Assembly (NCBI GenBank): GCA_902728285.1
Contig: CACVBU010001117.1
Span: 744,001-808,000, forward strand
Direction: 5' to 3'
DNA from: Clytia hemisphaerica
Lineage: Eukaryota; Cnidaria; Hydrozoa; Leptothecata; Clytiidae
Length of the DNA: 64,000 bases
Positions 43,519 through 55,600 of the stretch are shown piece by piece (within the stretch, counting starts at the first letter, position 1; each line of letters starts with the position of its first letter). Below the pieces are notes generated by a model that was not told the origin of the DNA, did not search any database, and worked only from the letters and a program-made list of their open reading frames with translations. Made by a program: the position numbers and the translations under genes.

Positions 43519-43751
43519 TACCTTAAGGGAACTAATTTTGCGGTTTTTGCGGATTTAGGTCCAAACCTTAAAATTAAGTTCCGCAAAATTTTTCAAATGT
43601 GAAAAACAAAGGTCGAATAATTCACAGTACGGCTCTAATTTTTTTTCAAGTGAGAAATCCGCAAAATTAAGTTTTCGCAAATATTAAATATTCAAACTTG
43701 AACTGCGAACCGCAAAAATTAGTTCCCGCAAAAAATAGTTCCATTGAGGTA
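43519..43751. repeat. TACCTTAAGGGAACTAATTTTGCGG foldback element
   Basis: Left TACCTTAAGGGAACTAATTT then TGCGG; right arm AATTAGTTCCCGCAAAAAATAG to GAGGTA. Internal TCCGCAAAATTAAG words pair as well. Lies downstream of SLC46-C. Confidence 0.75.
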
Positions 43752-45173
43752 CTATTCACTTGGCAAGTGAATGCACCTTTGCCCGTGTCAACCCATACCA
43801 TGTTAGGGGATTTGGGCATCATACAGTGTAGGAAGGTTTACAAGACATTGTATCTGGGGTGGCGACTTTGCTAACGTCAATAAACACTTGCAAGAGCAAT
43901 CGCTTTCCCGCGCTTGTTCGAGTAAGGTCACTACTACGCCATGGCTCTGTTGGGACACGAGCACAGGGTCAACGCTGTTTGGTAAGCACTATAAGCATTC
44001 TAATCTTTTTGAGTACACCCAGGTTAGCTTATTATTGTCCTCCATACACATTTCAGAATAGACAAGCTCTATCCCTTCAAATTCTCACGGCGTTTAGTCA
44101 ACCAGCAGTCTATTTCCTTAAGGGCTCTGACCATAGTGAATTTTTCATAATTGTCGTGTTTAAAATGTGTGTTCTGACTGATGTAACCAACAAAACTATG
44201 GCATGTTATACATTTTCTGTTAGACAAACTATTCTTGAATCTGAAAATTCAAAGATTGCATTGAAAACATTTGATGAAGAAGAAATTAAAGACTTTTGAG
44301 AAGACAAGTATTTCAACTTTGAGGAGCTTATTTTCGGCGAAGAAAAAAGATTTTGAAAAACTTTTTGCACTCTTTAACCAAACTAACAATAAATTTTCGG
44401 AAAATTTTTGAAAAAGCTTCTTTTGTCTCAAAATCTTGAAAATAGTGGCTTTTGACCAATTTTTCATCCCAATTTTTTGCACGAAAAGAGTCATAACTTT
44501 TGAAGCATCTATTTAGAAAATTTTTCCGAAATTTTTTAGAGAGTTCAATCTTTTGCAGACAATTAAAAAAAAATCGAAACAAAAAAGTTAATTACCCATT
44601 AAAACTTAGCACTTTTTGTAAAAGAGGGCGATATAACATTTTATTAACGTCTTTTTAAGGTTCATATCGTCATTTTTGTAATTTAATTGCTAATCGCACG
44701 ATGAGCTATTTTTTCTCATTTGGCGCGCCTTCAAAGAGAGCAATTAATCGTTAATTGCATCCTGTAGAGAGCAATTAATCGTTAATCACACTCTTCAATG
44801 CGGCGCCAATGTTTACAAAATTGATTTTAATGTTTTTTCTTACATTTTTTTTTCATCGAACGTTTTTAATCGCATTCGAAATTAGTTTTATGAGAAAGAA
44901 AATCTATAAACAACAATAAAAGAAAATTATTAAGGGAAGAGAAAAATATTAAACTTTCACTGTAATTTACTTTCCGAACGAGGAAAAGTAGTGAAACCCA
45001 TTGTGCGACTAGCTTGTAATCACATAATAACTCGTACAATTCGAAAATTACACTCGTGATTATTTTGTTTCGAATTTTCCTCGTCCTTTCGGACTCGGAA
45101 AATTAACAACAAAAAAAATCACTCGTGCAATTATTCTCGAATTGCACTCGTTTTCATGTGATTACATATACTA
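43752..45173. other. Spacer between SLC46-C and STIL 3' end
   Basis: No exon I can support. A 146-codon open frame at 43859-44299 shows no recognisable domain. The stretch 44930-45170 has several GAGGAAAA and CTCGT words. Confidence 0.4.
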
Positions 45174-45450
45174 CTCTCGGGTACCTAATAGCCGGGGGGT
45201 TTGGAATAAGCAGGGGGGTTGGAAAAAATCTCAAAATTTAATAAGCAGGGGGGTTGGAATAAAAATGTCCTGGGTGGAAAATGTTCGAAAAGGAGGCTGA
45301 TACAGCAGAATTAGGGCAAAAGAGGGAACTTTCAAAAAAGATTTCCCCAAAAATCAATAAGCGGGGGGGTTGGAATAAGAATGTCCTGGGTGGAAAATTT
45401 TCGAAAAATTAATTAGCGGCCCCCCCCCCCGGCTATTAGGTACCCGAGAG
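45174..45450. repeat. CTCTCGGGTACCTAAT-family MITE, copy 2
   Basis: Inverted ends CTCTCGGGTACCTAATAGCC and GGCTATTAGGTACCCGAGAG with TA on both sides. The interior has three units of GGGGGGTTGGAATAA, a C-run (45421-45430) and the same AGGAGGCTGATACAGCAGAA block as copy 1. Confidence 0.85.
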
Positions 45451-45589
45451 TAATTACTCTTTATAGAATATATACAGAAACAACTTATAAAGACAATTTT
45501 TTTGTTAAAAGTGTCAAGAAACTCGAAACAAAAGTTTTATATCCAAATCTCGTAACCGATCTTTTCAGAGCCCTTAATTTAGAAAATTG

Positions 45590-45787
45590 ATAGAGTTGGC
45601 GGAGATTTAATTTGGCGGATGGCCGAAAGAGACTTTTCAGAGAGAATTTAATTTGGCAGACGAAAGATATAAACTTTTTTAGATTAAGGCTTGCAGCTCA
45701 CATTTGGGGAATGTATGCATCAGTTTAAATTTGGCGGATGGCGGGAAAAACTTTAGCTAAATCCGCCAAAATTTCTTCCCTAAGGTA
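45590..45787. repeat. TTTGGCGG / CTAAGGTA repeat
   Basis: GGCGGAGATTTAATTTGGCGG units on the left and CCGCCAAAATTTCTTCCCTA then AGGTA on the right. Member of the TACCTTAA group; left boundary uncertain. Confidence 0.55.
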
Positions 45788-46134
45788 TGACCATTGTTTT
45801 ATTTTTGTCTTTGGAGATCCCCTCTCAAGCAGGCTTTGTTGGTAGATGTCGAAATGGGAAGGATTAGATCATATCTTCTTTAAAATCAACATTTTGAATT
45901 CAACTTCTTTAGAATGATTCATTTGAAGTTCGTTTGTAATAACATGTCACAACCTTTGTCTCAAGAACCTTTGGTTTTAGAAAAGAGTTTGCGTGACATT
46001 TTCAAAGAAAGTAGGCTTATTCAGCGTCTTTTAAACCAAATGCCGTCATAGCAAATTTTTACAGTTTTCAGTTATAAAATGTTAACAAAACTTTTTTTAA
46101 ATTCAATGTAAAAAAAATATTTTTTCTAGTATAT

Positions 46135-46645
46135 TTATTTCAATTTTGGTAAACTTTGTAATTTTTTATAGTCCAGAACTTTATTCTCTTTACCATTGTT
46201 TTCCTCGTTCTCTTGGTTAGCATCACGTGATCTAATCCTAGCTGGTCTACCATTTCCTTCCTGAAACGGTTTTCTCTTATCATCGTCACTAGCCTCTAGG
46301 CTATATTTCTGTAGATATTTCTTAGAGGCTATTGACATATTGCACGAAAAATTGACACTAGCCATATTTTTATTGGTAATTCCATTTCGGTTAGAAGTTT
46401 GCCATTTATAGACTCCTTCGAATTTAACAGTCTTATTTTTAGTGATTTCCTGTTGTTGGTGAAATATCTCTTGGGAAACATATTTTGAAGCGATTTTGTC
46501 GATCGTAGAGGTTGCGTAATCGTAGAACGTGTCGTCGACAGAGGACATTGACGTGTAATTAATTTTCGGGTAGGAATTGATGGCCGCCGACATTGATCGT
46601 TGTCGATCGTTAGACTGCATTTGTCCAACCACCGGTTGATGTTGT
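46135..46645 (-). CDS. STIL: STIL exon 21: STAN motif, KEN box, stop
   Basis: 511 nt ending TAA. Carries the STAN motif ([19 protein letters not shown]), which binds SAS-6 in known family members. It also carries KEN in [14 protein letters not shown], matching the C-terminal KEN degron of human STIL, and the conserved end [14 protein letters not shown] overlaps the stop codon. Confidence 0.92.
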
Positions 46646-49600
46646 CTACAAATTGAATAAAATTAGTTTTAGTTAAAATTATGAAACATGTTACGATGGT
46701 CAAATCTTTATAAATAGTTTTAAAGACAGTAGCATCGATTGTTATCATGTTGTTATCGATACATAGGTCTCTTGTGAGTGAGTCTTGATTTTTTGAACTG
46801 ATATTAATCAAAACCTAGGAAGGTTAACATTTTCTGAATTCAGTTGTAAACAAACTCTTAAATGACATAACTTAACTTAACTACCATCATTGCTTTGACA
46901 GCATTTTAAACAAAAGAAAGAACAACTTTCTCCCCCACACGTGCACAAATTTTCTATATCGTAAAAAAATAATATCTTTTAAACTTACTGCAATAAATCT
47001 TGAGGTATCATTTTTTGTAATTCTTTGACGGTGGTACTTCTGATGTGCTCCAACTTTTCTTCAGGAGATAAAGGTTTTGGTGCAGGAATCGGTAAAGGAT
47101 TTTCATCGTCGGATTGTCGGTGGCTAACATGATCATTCTCATCACTCTGTGCAATGATCAGCTTTTGAACTTGATTCTGAAACACAGATGAATTTGTAAT
47201 TGATGGGTGAAAACTATTATGAAATGTTGCCTTCTTGTTTCAAATTTAGCATGGCAAGTCACATTAAAATCAATGTAATCATTAATAAAGTGTACAATAG
47301 TTCAAGGGAATATTTTTAATCTTAAGGGGGGGGGGGGCTAGAAGTTCTTACCATCATTTGTTGATAGAACTGTTTGTTATTCAACAAGTTCTCTTCCACC
47401 ACTGTATCTTCATCGTCGTGTTGTTGTTCTTCTCGACGTCGTTTCTCCACCAACATACTCGCACTTTCACCTGACAAAAAGGAAATGAATATATAAATGA
47501 GAAAAGATAGTATCAAAGTTATGTATTTGCACTTTTTGAGGACGGCGGAGGAACCAAGGTGATTAAGAAAAGCCCGCAGTTATGACCCGCCAAATGGAGG
47601 ACGTTAAAAATGCTGATCTACCGTCTTTCTTAGTCGATCAGGAACTAGACAAATCCAAAGCTAGCCTTCTTCGTCACAGAAAAACATTAACTCGCTATAA
47701 CCAACTAGAGTGAAACATGGTATCGGTCACTTCAAAGTCTATTCGTGATTTGATTCTGATATTTACTCAAGTAAAACAACTGCAGCGAAGACTGTGCGAG
47801 ACATTTATGTAAGTTCTGGTTTAGACGGTCTACTTTTTGACTATTTGATGTTATTGTGAATTAAATTGGGCCGAATGTTAGCTGTCTTAAGTCAATACGT
47901 TGCCTTCTTTTGACGTAAATGTAGAGATGATTCTTTAATCTTTTCCAAGCAAAGATTTATTAAACGGCAAACTTTCTGCCCACTTTGCCTATTCTGACGG
48001 TTGGAAGAAGCAGGGTAGAAAGTTGCTCGTCTAAACTTGAGCTAATATGTTTAAATTGTAGTAAATTACATACTACTCATAGTATTCTTACTGAGGAAAG
48101 TGACTTCTAATTATTCACATAGAGAATTAACCATGTTTATACTAAGCTTTCGTTAGTTGCACAAAAAACAGCAGTCTAAACGTTTCAACAAACCTAGTTG
48201 TGGGCTTCTTTCCCATTCGTTAGTCAAATCAGCCATTCCATTATTTTTGGTTGGTGTCTCTTGTTGGCTGTTTTCTTCAAATACTGGCATGTCTACTTTG
48301 CTCAATGTTGACGTAATGCTTTGTGACGTATCAGTAGTGTTATTGATTGACGGAATATCTACAGTTTGAAGATCAGATACACTACTTGTTTGCGTATCAT
48401 CGTGGAAAGATGAATCGTCCGGAACAGCCATTGGTGCTGTTGTTGTGCTTCTATGTGGTGGAGTTGGAGGTGCTGGTAATTTGTGGTCATTGTAAGAAGG
48501 ATGGGACATTCTGAAAGCAAAAAGAAGCATGTGACATTATTATGAAAGCAAAAAGAAACATCTTCAATGTACAATAAATCTTTTGAACAAAAGCTAATAA
48601 CAAAAGCTAATTGGTAGCCTAGACCGCCCCAGTTCCGACGGGCAGTATTTTGTTTTATAATCAGATTTTGTCGCGTGACCGCGCAGAAGTTGCTGCTGGT
48701 AATGAGAACTTTATCCTAAGAGACGGATCTCTTTCACCCTGATCACTTTCTATACAATTGGGTCTCTTCAACAAGTTTCAAGGAGGGTGAACAATGCCTT
48801 ATAAACATTACTCCATAACTTGAAATTTCTTTAATTCGAACAAATTTGTGTTCCCCGTGAGGGTTCGAGTTATGGCGACTCTTAACAAAATCCAAATTAC
48901 ATCAGAAGCTTTAACTCAAAATGTTTACTTACTTTTCAAAGTGATTCCGACAGCAAGGACATGGCTTGTTGTTGTTGTTGTTACTCAACCTTTTCACATC
49001 GTGTGCTGGCTTGGTGGAAGAGTTGGGTAAAACAGCTTGTTGCGTTCCTCGTAATGAAGTATCTGATTGAGTGATTGCCAGGTTTTCGGTTGGCCATAAT
49101 AAACTACGACCAGTATTGACACCTAAAGGGAGAAAATAGTTCGTCAAAACATAATTGATAGCTTGAAATACAATACAAATGGTTTTACCATAAATTTAGT
49201 GTAGCTAAGTCTTCGAATTAAGTGTAATGATATTTTTCTTGTTGAACTTTGAGTATTAAAGTAAATCCCTTAATAGGGATTTAATAGACAAGGTTTATAA
49301 AGGTTTACCACAGTTTCAGCCCTCGCTGGGAGACCTTTTGATAGAATTTGGTACATTGGTGCTTATTGTACCAGGCAGGAAAAGAGGATAATTTGTAGGT
49401 GTAAATATTAGTTACGATTTTACTATAAATCATCAACCTCAAATTAGGGACATGAATCAAATTGTGACATACCGGTTGAGATGAGTGGAGGAGAAGGAGG
49501 TGATGGAATTGCTGGTGGTGTTGTTGAACATTGTACTGATGTTTCCACTGATATGGTCTTCCTCTCTTCTTCTTCTTGTTGTTGTTTCTGTTGGTTGTTA

Positions 49601-52600
49601 GTCGCTTCCAAGAAGACTTGTACCTGAAACATATCAAAGATCAAAATATGGAGAAATGAATACACCTATCAACAATCAACACCATAAAAGGGATTGGGTC
49701 GAGTTTACTAGGAAGGAATTACGTCTCAAAGTTATGTATCTATGGGAAAACCTGTAAAATGATGCAACGAAAGTTCTCAAAATACTCTATACCTCAGTTC
49801 CTCAGAACAAAAATCTGAATGATATAGGATAAAATTCTTTCCTTATTTGGAACTTTCTATGATGTGGAAAGACATTTCACCTTTCCAAGGGGTCTGAGCC
49901 ATTATACATACCTCTACAGTTGACTCTCGATAATTGGAACTCGAACGGGGAATCTTATTTGTTCGAATTACAGAGAGATTCGAATTATACCGGGTGCACC
50001 AAAAAAAAAGTATACAGGTTTTTCGAAATATTGTGAGCTTCAGGATTCAAATTTTTTGTTCATTCTTTTTTTATCGTATAGAGGATGCTCTAACTTGAAG
50101 TTTGAGCTATCATACATTAAATTTGAAAAAGTAGTTCGAAAGTTATTTTTAAAAAACTGACTTTTTTTCCATGTCGAAATTTCAAAAAATCATTTAAAAC
50201 AGCAATCAAGCTATAAATAAGACAATATGACAAAAACATGATTTTATTGTTTTTTTTTTGGTGTTTTTTTTCTTATTTAAATTTTACCAACAGTTTCTCC
50301 ATCTTATTTGCAAGTCATGAACATTTCCAACACGAGCAAACTCGATGCAGACCCAAATTCTTTGAGCAACTAGTCGAGAAATGGTGATCTATTTTTTCAA
50401 AAGTTTTCTCACATAGCACACAAATAATATCGAAACCTCTCTTTGAGATTTCCAAAACTTATTTTCAGCTTTTCCAAAAATATTATTCCACATGGGAATA
50501 GCTTTTTTTACCATATTTCTAAATTCCGTAACGAGTTTTGATGAACACAGTTGCATTTTTTGGTATTTTTATGTGCAAAGAAGGTAAGTGTCAAGAGAAA
50601 AGTTTGCTTGCGATTGAATTCAAAAATAGAACCCCAAAAAGTGAGGTTTTCAATCACAGCCACTTTGTAGCCCACAGCGTTGACATTCTTGTGGCTGCTG
50701 TGTAGTACAAAATTCTATAAAATAAGGAAATTGACGAGCTTTCCAAAAATGTAGCTCCGTTTGAAGTTGAGCGATTCAGTCTTGAAATATAAGATGGCAA
50801 AGTGAGGGCAGTTTTTGTGGCTGTATGTCATGTGGCTCACTCAACGGGTTGGCTTATATGTGCTGTCCTGCTTTAAGACTTCAATATTTTTTAACCGTTT
50901 TTCTTGGAATTGGTAGTTTAAGGTCTGATAAAGATACTTATGGGTTTAATTTTAGGCTGCAGGGTTTTCAATGGGCTTAAAACAGCTTAAAATGTGGCTT
51001 CAATCACTAATTTATCAATTTACAAATTCCAGGTTGGGTTTTGTTTTCGAAACATGAATATTTGTAAAGCCTGATGCAAAACAAACACAATCTGACACAA
51101 TACAGTGTTATTTTAAGAAAGAGTGTACATTTTGTGGCTGCAAATACCATTTTTTGTACATAAAACCTTCTGAGCTGTTACATAGATAAGTATTAGTTGG
51201 CATTTTTAGGGTTGGCTTATGTGCTGTCCTGCTTTAAGACTTGAATATTTTTTAACCATTTTTCTTGAAATTGGTTGTTTAAGGTCTTATAAAGATACTT
51301 ATGGGTTTAATTTGTGGCTGCAGGGTTTTCAATGGGCTTAAAATGTGGCTTCAATCAAAGCATATATGAAAAAAATTGTCAACTTTGAGCCGCAATTCCA
51401 GCCCAATCACCCAATGATTTTGGTTCCATTTTTGATATTTTGTGGATAAACCCTTTTGCTACGAGTTTCATCTGAAAAAAATAATTTTTACTCATTGAAC
51501 AAATTTGTGGCTGCTGTTTTATCAACATAGTATTTTTCTTGATTTGTGCCGCAGTCTTGGCCCATTTTACAAAATTTTTTTTTTCACCTTTAGAACCAAT
51601 ATTGTGAAGTTTCGTTTGAAAAGAGTTATTTTTAAAAAGGATATTCAAATTTCTTTTTTTTTGCTGTTTTTGAAAACCTCACACGATTTTTGAATGCCAT
51701 CTTGCTGTTTTTGATGATTTTTTGAAATTTTGACATTAAAAAAAGTCAGTTTTTTTAAAATAATTTTCGAACTAATTTTTCAAACCTTATGTATCATAGC
51801 TCAAAATTCAAGTTAGAGCACCCTCTATACGATAAAAAAAGAATGAACAAAAAAATTAAATCCTGAAGCTCACAATATCTCGACAAACCTGTATACTTTT
51901 TTTTGGTGCACCCGGTAGAAAATATTTCAAGAGGGTTCCTAATTAACAGGGGTTGGAAACAAGTTCGAATAATAGAAAGATTCGAATAATAGAAGTTCGA
52001 ATAAGCAAGAAATTACTGTATTTCGAAAATATCGCAAACCCGCAGTATTCACAGTTGAGGTTTACCAACCGTTAAAATACGCAAATAAACTTCACATTTC
52101 TTCAGTTTCTGGGTGTAAATACCACTGCAGACAAACATTTTCCTATACGAACATTTTGTTTTCACGGCGAACATCTTCCGCAAAATCTTATTACTTAAAA
52201 TTTAGCGTTTGTGTGAAAACCACGCTGGTCGCGCAACTTATGTATGAAACAAATGGCTTGAAAACTTATAATATAGGAGATTTGAACCTAGTATTCGGCT
52301 TTGCTATTATAGCATTGGCAAAAGCTCAGAGCCCAGCTCATAAGAAATAAAAATCACTGACCTGCTTTTGGAGTTCTTGTAGCTGATTTTGTTGAGCATT
52401 TTGCATTTCCATTAAAGTTTGTGTTTCTTTTCGTTCCTCGTCATGTCGCACTTTCTTCTGTCCTTCTTCTTCACTTTCCTTTTCTTCTTCACTTCTTTTC
52501 TTGGAAAGTTCGCTTAACTTTTCTTGATGGTTCATGAATACTTGTAACTAAAAAAAAGGAAAAAGTTTTGACCCTCGCTTTTATAAACTAAAACCGAGGC

Positions 52601-55600
52601 TATAAGTCAGGATTTTTAAAATGTCGTTTTAGACAGCGATTCAAGCAGATAACTATAGTCTAGAACCATTCCAAGGAAAAGCTGAAGAAACACAAAAAAT
52701 TCAAAGTATCTTGAGAGAGTTCATATCCATCGTACTATCCACTCATTATGTTCCGGGTTGGGCTTGGAGGAGCTTGGGTTTTGGAGGTATATAAATTACT
52801 TTAATCGGATTAAATTACGCGAGATTAAATTTTCTGGGGAATCTCACGCGTTTTCGCGTTTTAATTTCGCGAAAATGGCAAAAATTCGCAAAATCGCGAA
52901 ATTTAATCCCGCGAAAGTTAATCCGATTAAATTCCTATCGTGGCTCCGACTGGGGTTCTAGGTCCCCCCAGCCTGATAAAATTTTAGGTCCCAGTATAGG
53001 GGAAACATTTTATGGCATTCACAAAGCTCTATTTACATGTGTGTTCACTTTTAGTGAATGCAATAGAATGTCTTCATTCTTGCATTTTAAGGATCAGATC
53101 ACACTTTGCATGAAAACATAAAGGTTTAGAGAAATTAAAAACCAACAGTAAAGAAAAATATTTAGGAAGTGTTATTTAGCCCCCAGAGTTACATAACTAA
53201 TGCAGGTCCCCCCAAGATAGAGCTCCCCTCGCCTGTCGGGAAAAACAAGCAGCTCCCACCTCTTATATGGCAAATTTTAGGTGTAGCTCCCCCGCTCAGG
53301 CGGGGGGGGTGCGAGCCATGCTTATATTATAATAGGTTGATACTAAACGTGAAAACAGGTCCTACCTGGTTTTGAAGCGCTGTCAACTGACTTTGTTGTT
53401 GATACAACAGCTTGTAAAGTTCGTCCTTTTCTTTGGAAGTAGCATCTTCAATACTCCTGTCATTTTTATTTCGACTTGTATGTTTTACAGGTTGAATGAT
53501 AGTGCTGATCTCAGCATTCGAAACGTTAGATAATGAAGTGGGTAATACCTTTCTACTAGGTTTCACTCCAGGGTTTTCTGTACCTTTTGAGGGGTTCGCA
53601 GGTGTAAATATTTGATCAGTAGGTTTTACTGTAGGATAGTCTACCTGTTCTATACCATCGTTACAAATTTCTTTATCAAAGTCGATTCTCCCTTCGTCAG
53701 AAATGCTTTTTTCGTCTACAGTCGATGAACAGGGACTATCGTCATCATCCCTGTTCCCAGTCTTTGGTATGTGGAATGATTCTTCAGTCTCGAACCTCTC
53801 TTCGAAATCAGAGTAATTCTCTGGACAGTAAGTAGGTTCTAACACAACGGACAGCGTTTTGTGAGTGTTCTGTAATGGTTCTTCATGTCGTAACCCAACA
53901 GGTACCCTGGGTACGGATTCATTCGGTCTATCCCCAGTTAAGCTTTCTCGAGTATCTTTTTGTTTGGCGGCCATTTCACGGTTCAGGTTGTCGTTCTGTT
54001 TTTGAATGAACTGATCAACTTGTCTTAAAACCTCCTCCTTAGATAACGAAGACTTCGGTTTCGATGATTTACATTTAGATTTGTCGAAATTGATGGCAAG
54101 TCTGTTGTTGTTTTTACGTTTTTTATCGTCTGTGACCTGGTTCGGCTTGTTCAGGTTCATTCGTATAATACTGGCTTTCGTTGGTCTTGGATATTTCATG
54201 TTGTATTCTTTCGGTACATTGACTGCGGACGTTGGCTGTGTTTTCTGTTTTGGTGATGTTTCCGCTATCGGTTCGGTTGTTGATTTCGGCTGTTGTTGTA
54301 TCGTTGGTTCTTCGATTGGAGACAAGGAGCTGTTCAGTGATTCACATAGTGAGATGTCAAGGGATGATGGTTGGTGAAGCTAAAAGGAAGTTTTTATATT
54401 ACAATTTTGATTCTTAAAACATGTTTCAAAGAAAACAAACAGTCATATCCTAGAAAGGACTGTACATGGGTTTAACAATTGCCCAGGAAACTAAAAAGAT
54501 AAACACAGATAAAAATAGATCAAAAGGTAAAAGATTCAAACCATCTGAGGATTTCTTTAAAGTACCATAAGTCAGTCACTTCGCCCCAGTGTAAATTTCC
54601 GGCTAAAAAAGCCCTCCGGGGAAACGTCACCCTTGACACTCACAACCATTTATTTTTTCAATGGAACAAGTTGGTGAGAAGTAAAAAAAAGTTACCGTTG
54701 CTTGAGGATGTGGGGAAATCGGCTCATGGAAATTTTTTGGGAGTGAATCATCCAAGCTGATATTGGATGACGAAGACACTGGTTCTTGTTGAATTGGTAA
54801 TCTAAAAAATGACAAGGGTAGAATATAGATGCTTATAGAATTCGACGATGCAAAATATAGTTGATATATATTTTGCGATAAAAAAATTTCACGCAAAACG
54901 AATTTAATCACATACTCCTTTCCATGGTATCTTGCCAAGGCCGTTTGGAAATTCGATTTGATGAGTCCAGACGATGGAGTCGTTAATTCGAAACATATTC
55001 CATCATCATCATCCTCAGAATCAACCTTGAATAAAAAGTCAGTTCAATCAGTTCAAAATGATTTGAAGACAATAACTTCAAATGGAGCAAACTGTGGCAG
55101 GAGTTGTTGAGTCTACAATAAAATACACACTTGTGTTTTTTCTGTTCAAACATAAAATACTAGTAAATAGATTTTGCCTAAAGGTTTAAAAACTACTCAG
55201 CCATTGTTGTAATCAACTTGTTTCCTTGTACACATGAAATCTTGAAGGTAAGCTCAGTCATTTTAAGTAAGGGGTTGTTCATATGGAGGTTAGCTGGTCT
55301 GACACACTAGGCGAGATTGAATTTCTTTGTGTTCATATGAGAGGTCAACCAGCCTGGATGAATGGGATCAATTCTATCATTACTTCACTACTTAAAACAA
55401 TTACAATGTTATGTCTTCACAGACATTTTTTCATCCCACTGCCAGGCTGGCCCGTTCATAGGGGAAATTCTTATTCAGCACTAACAAAGTGGGATCCTAG
55501 TAGGGCCCGGTTCTCATATGAACAGAATTCTTTTTCTATGCATAAGAGTAAAGGATTTCACCCAAGTGCGCCAGTCCGGCAAACCTGACCAGCCAGCCTC

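Noticed and set aside
43859..44299. 146-codon open frame downstream of SLC46-C
   Set aside because: No recognisable domain, no homology to neighbours, no supporting splice or start context; composition shifts along its length.
55283..55588. 101-codon open frame in plus orientation
   Set aside because: Lies wholly inside the GGTTGTTCATATGG foldback element in a STIL intron.
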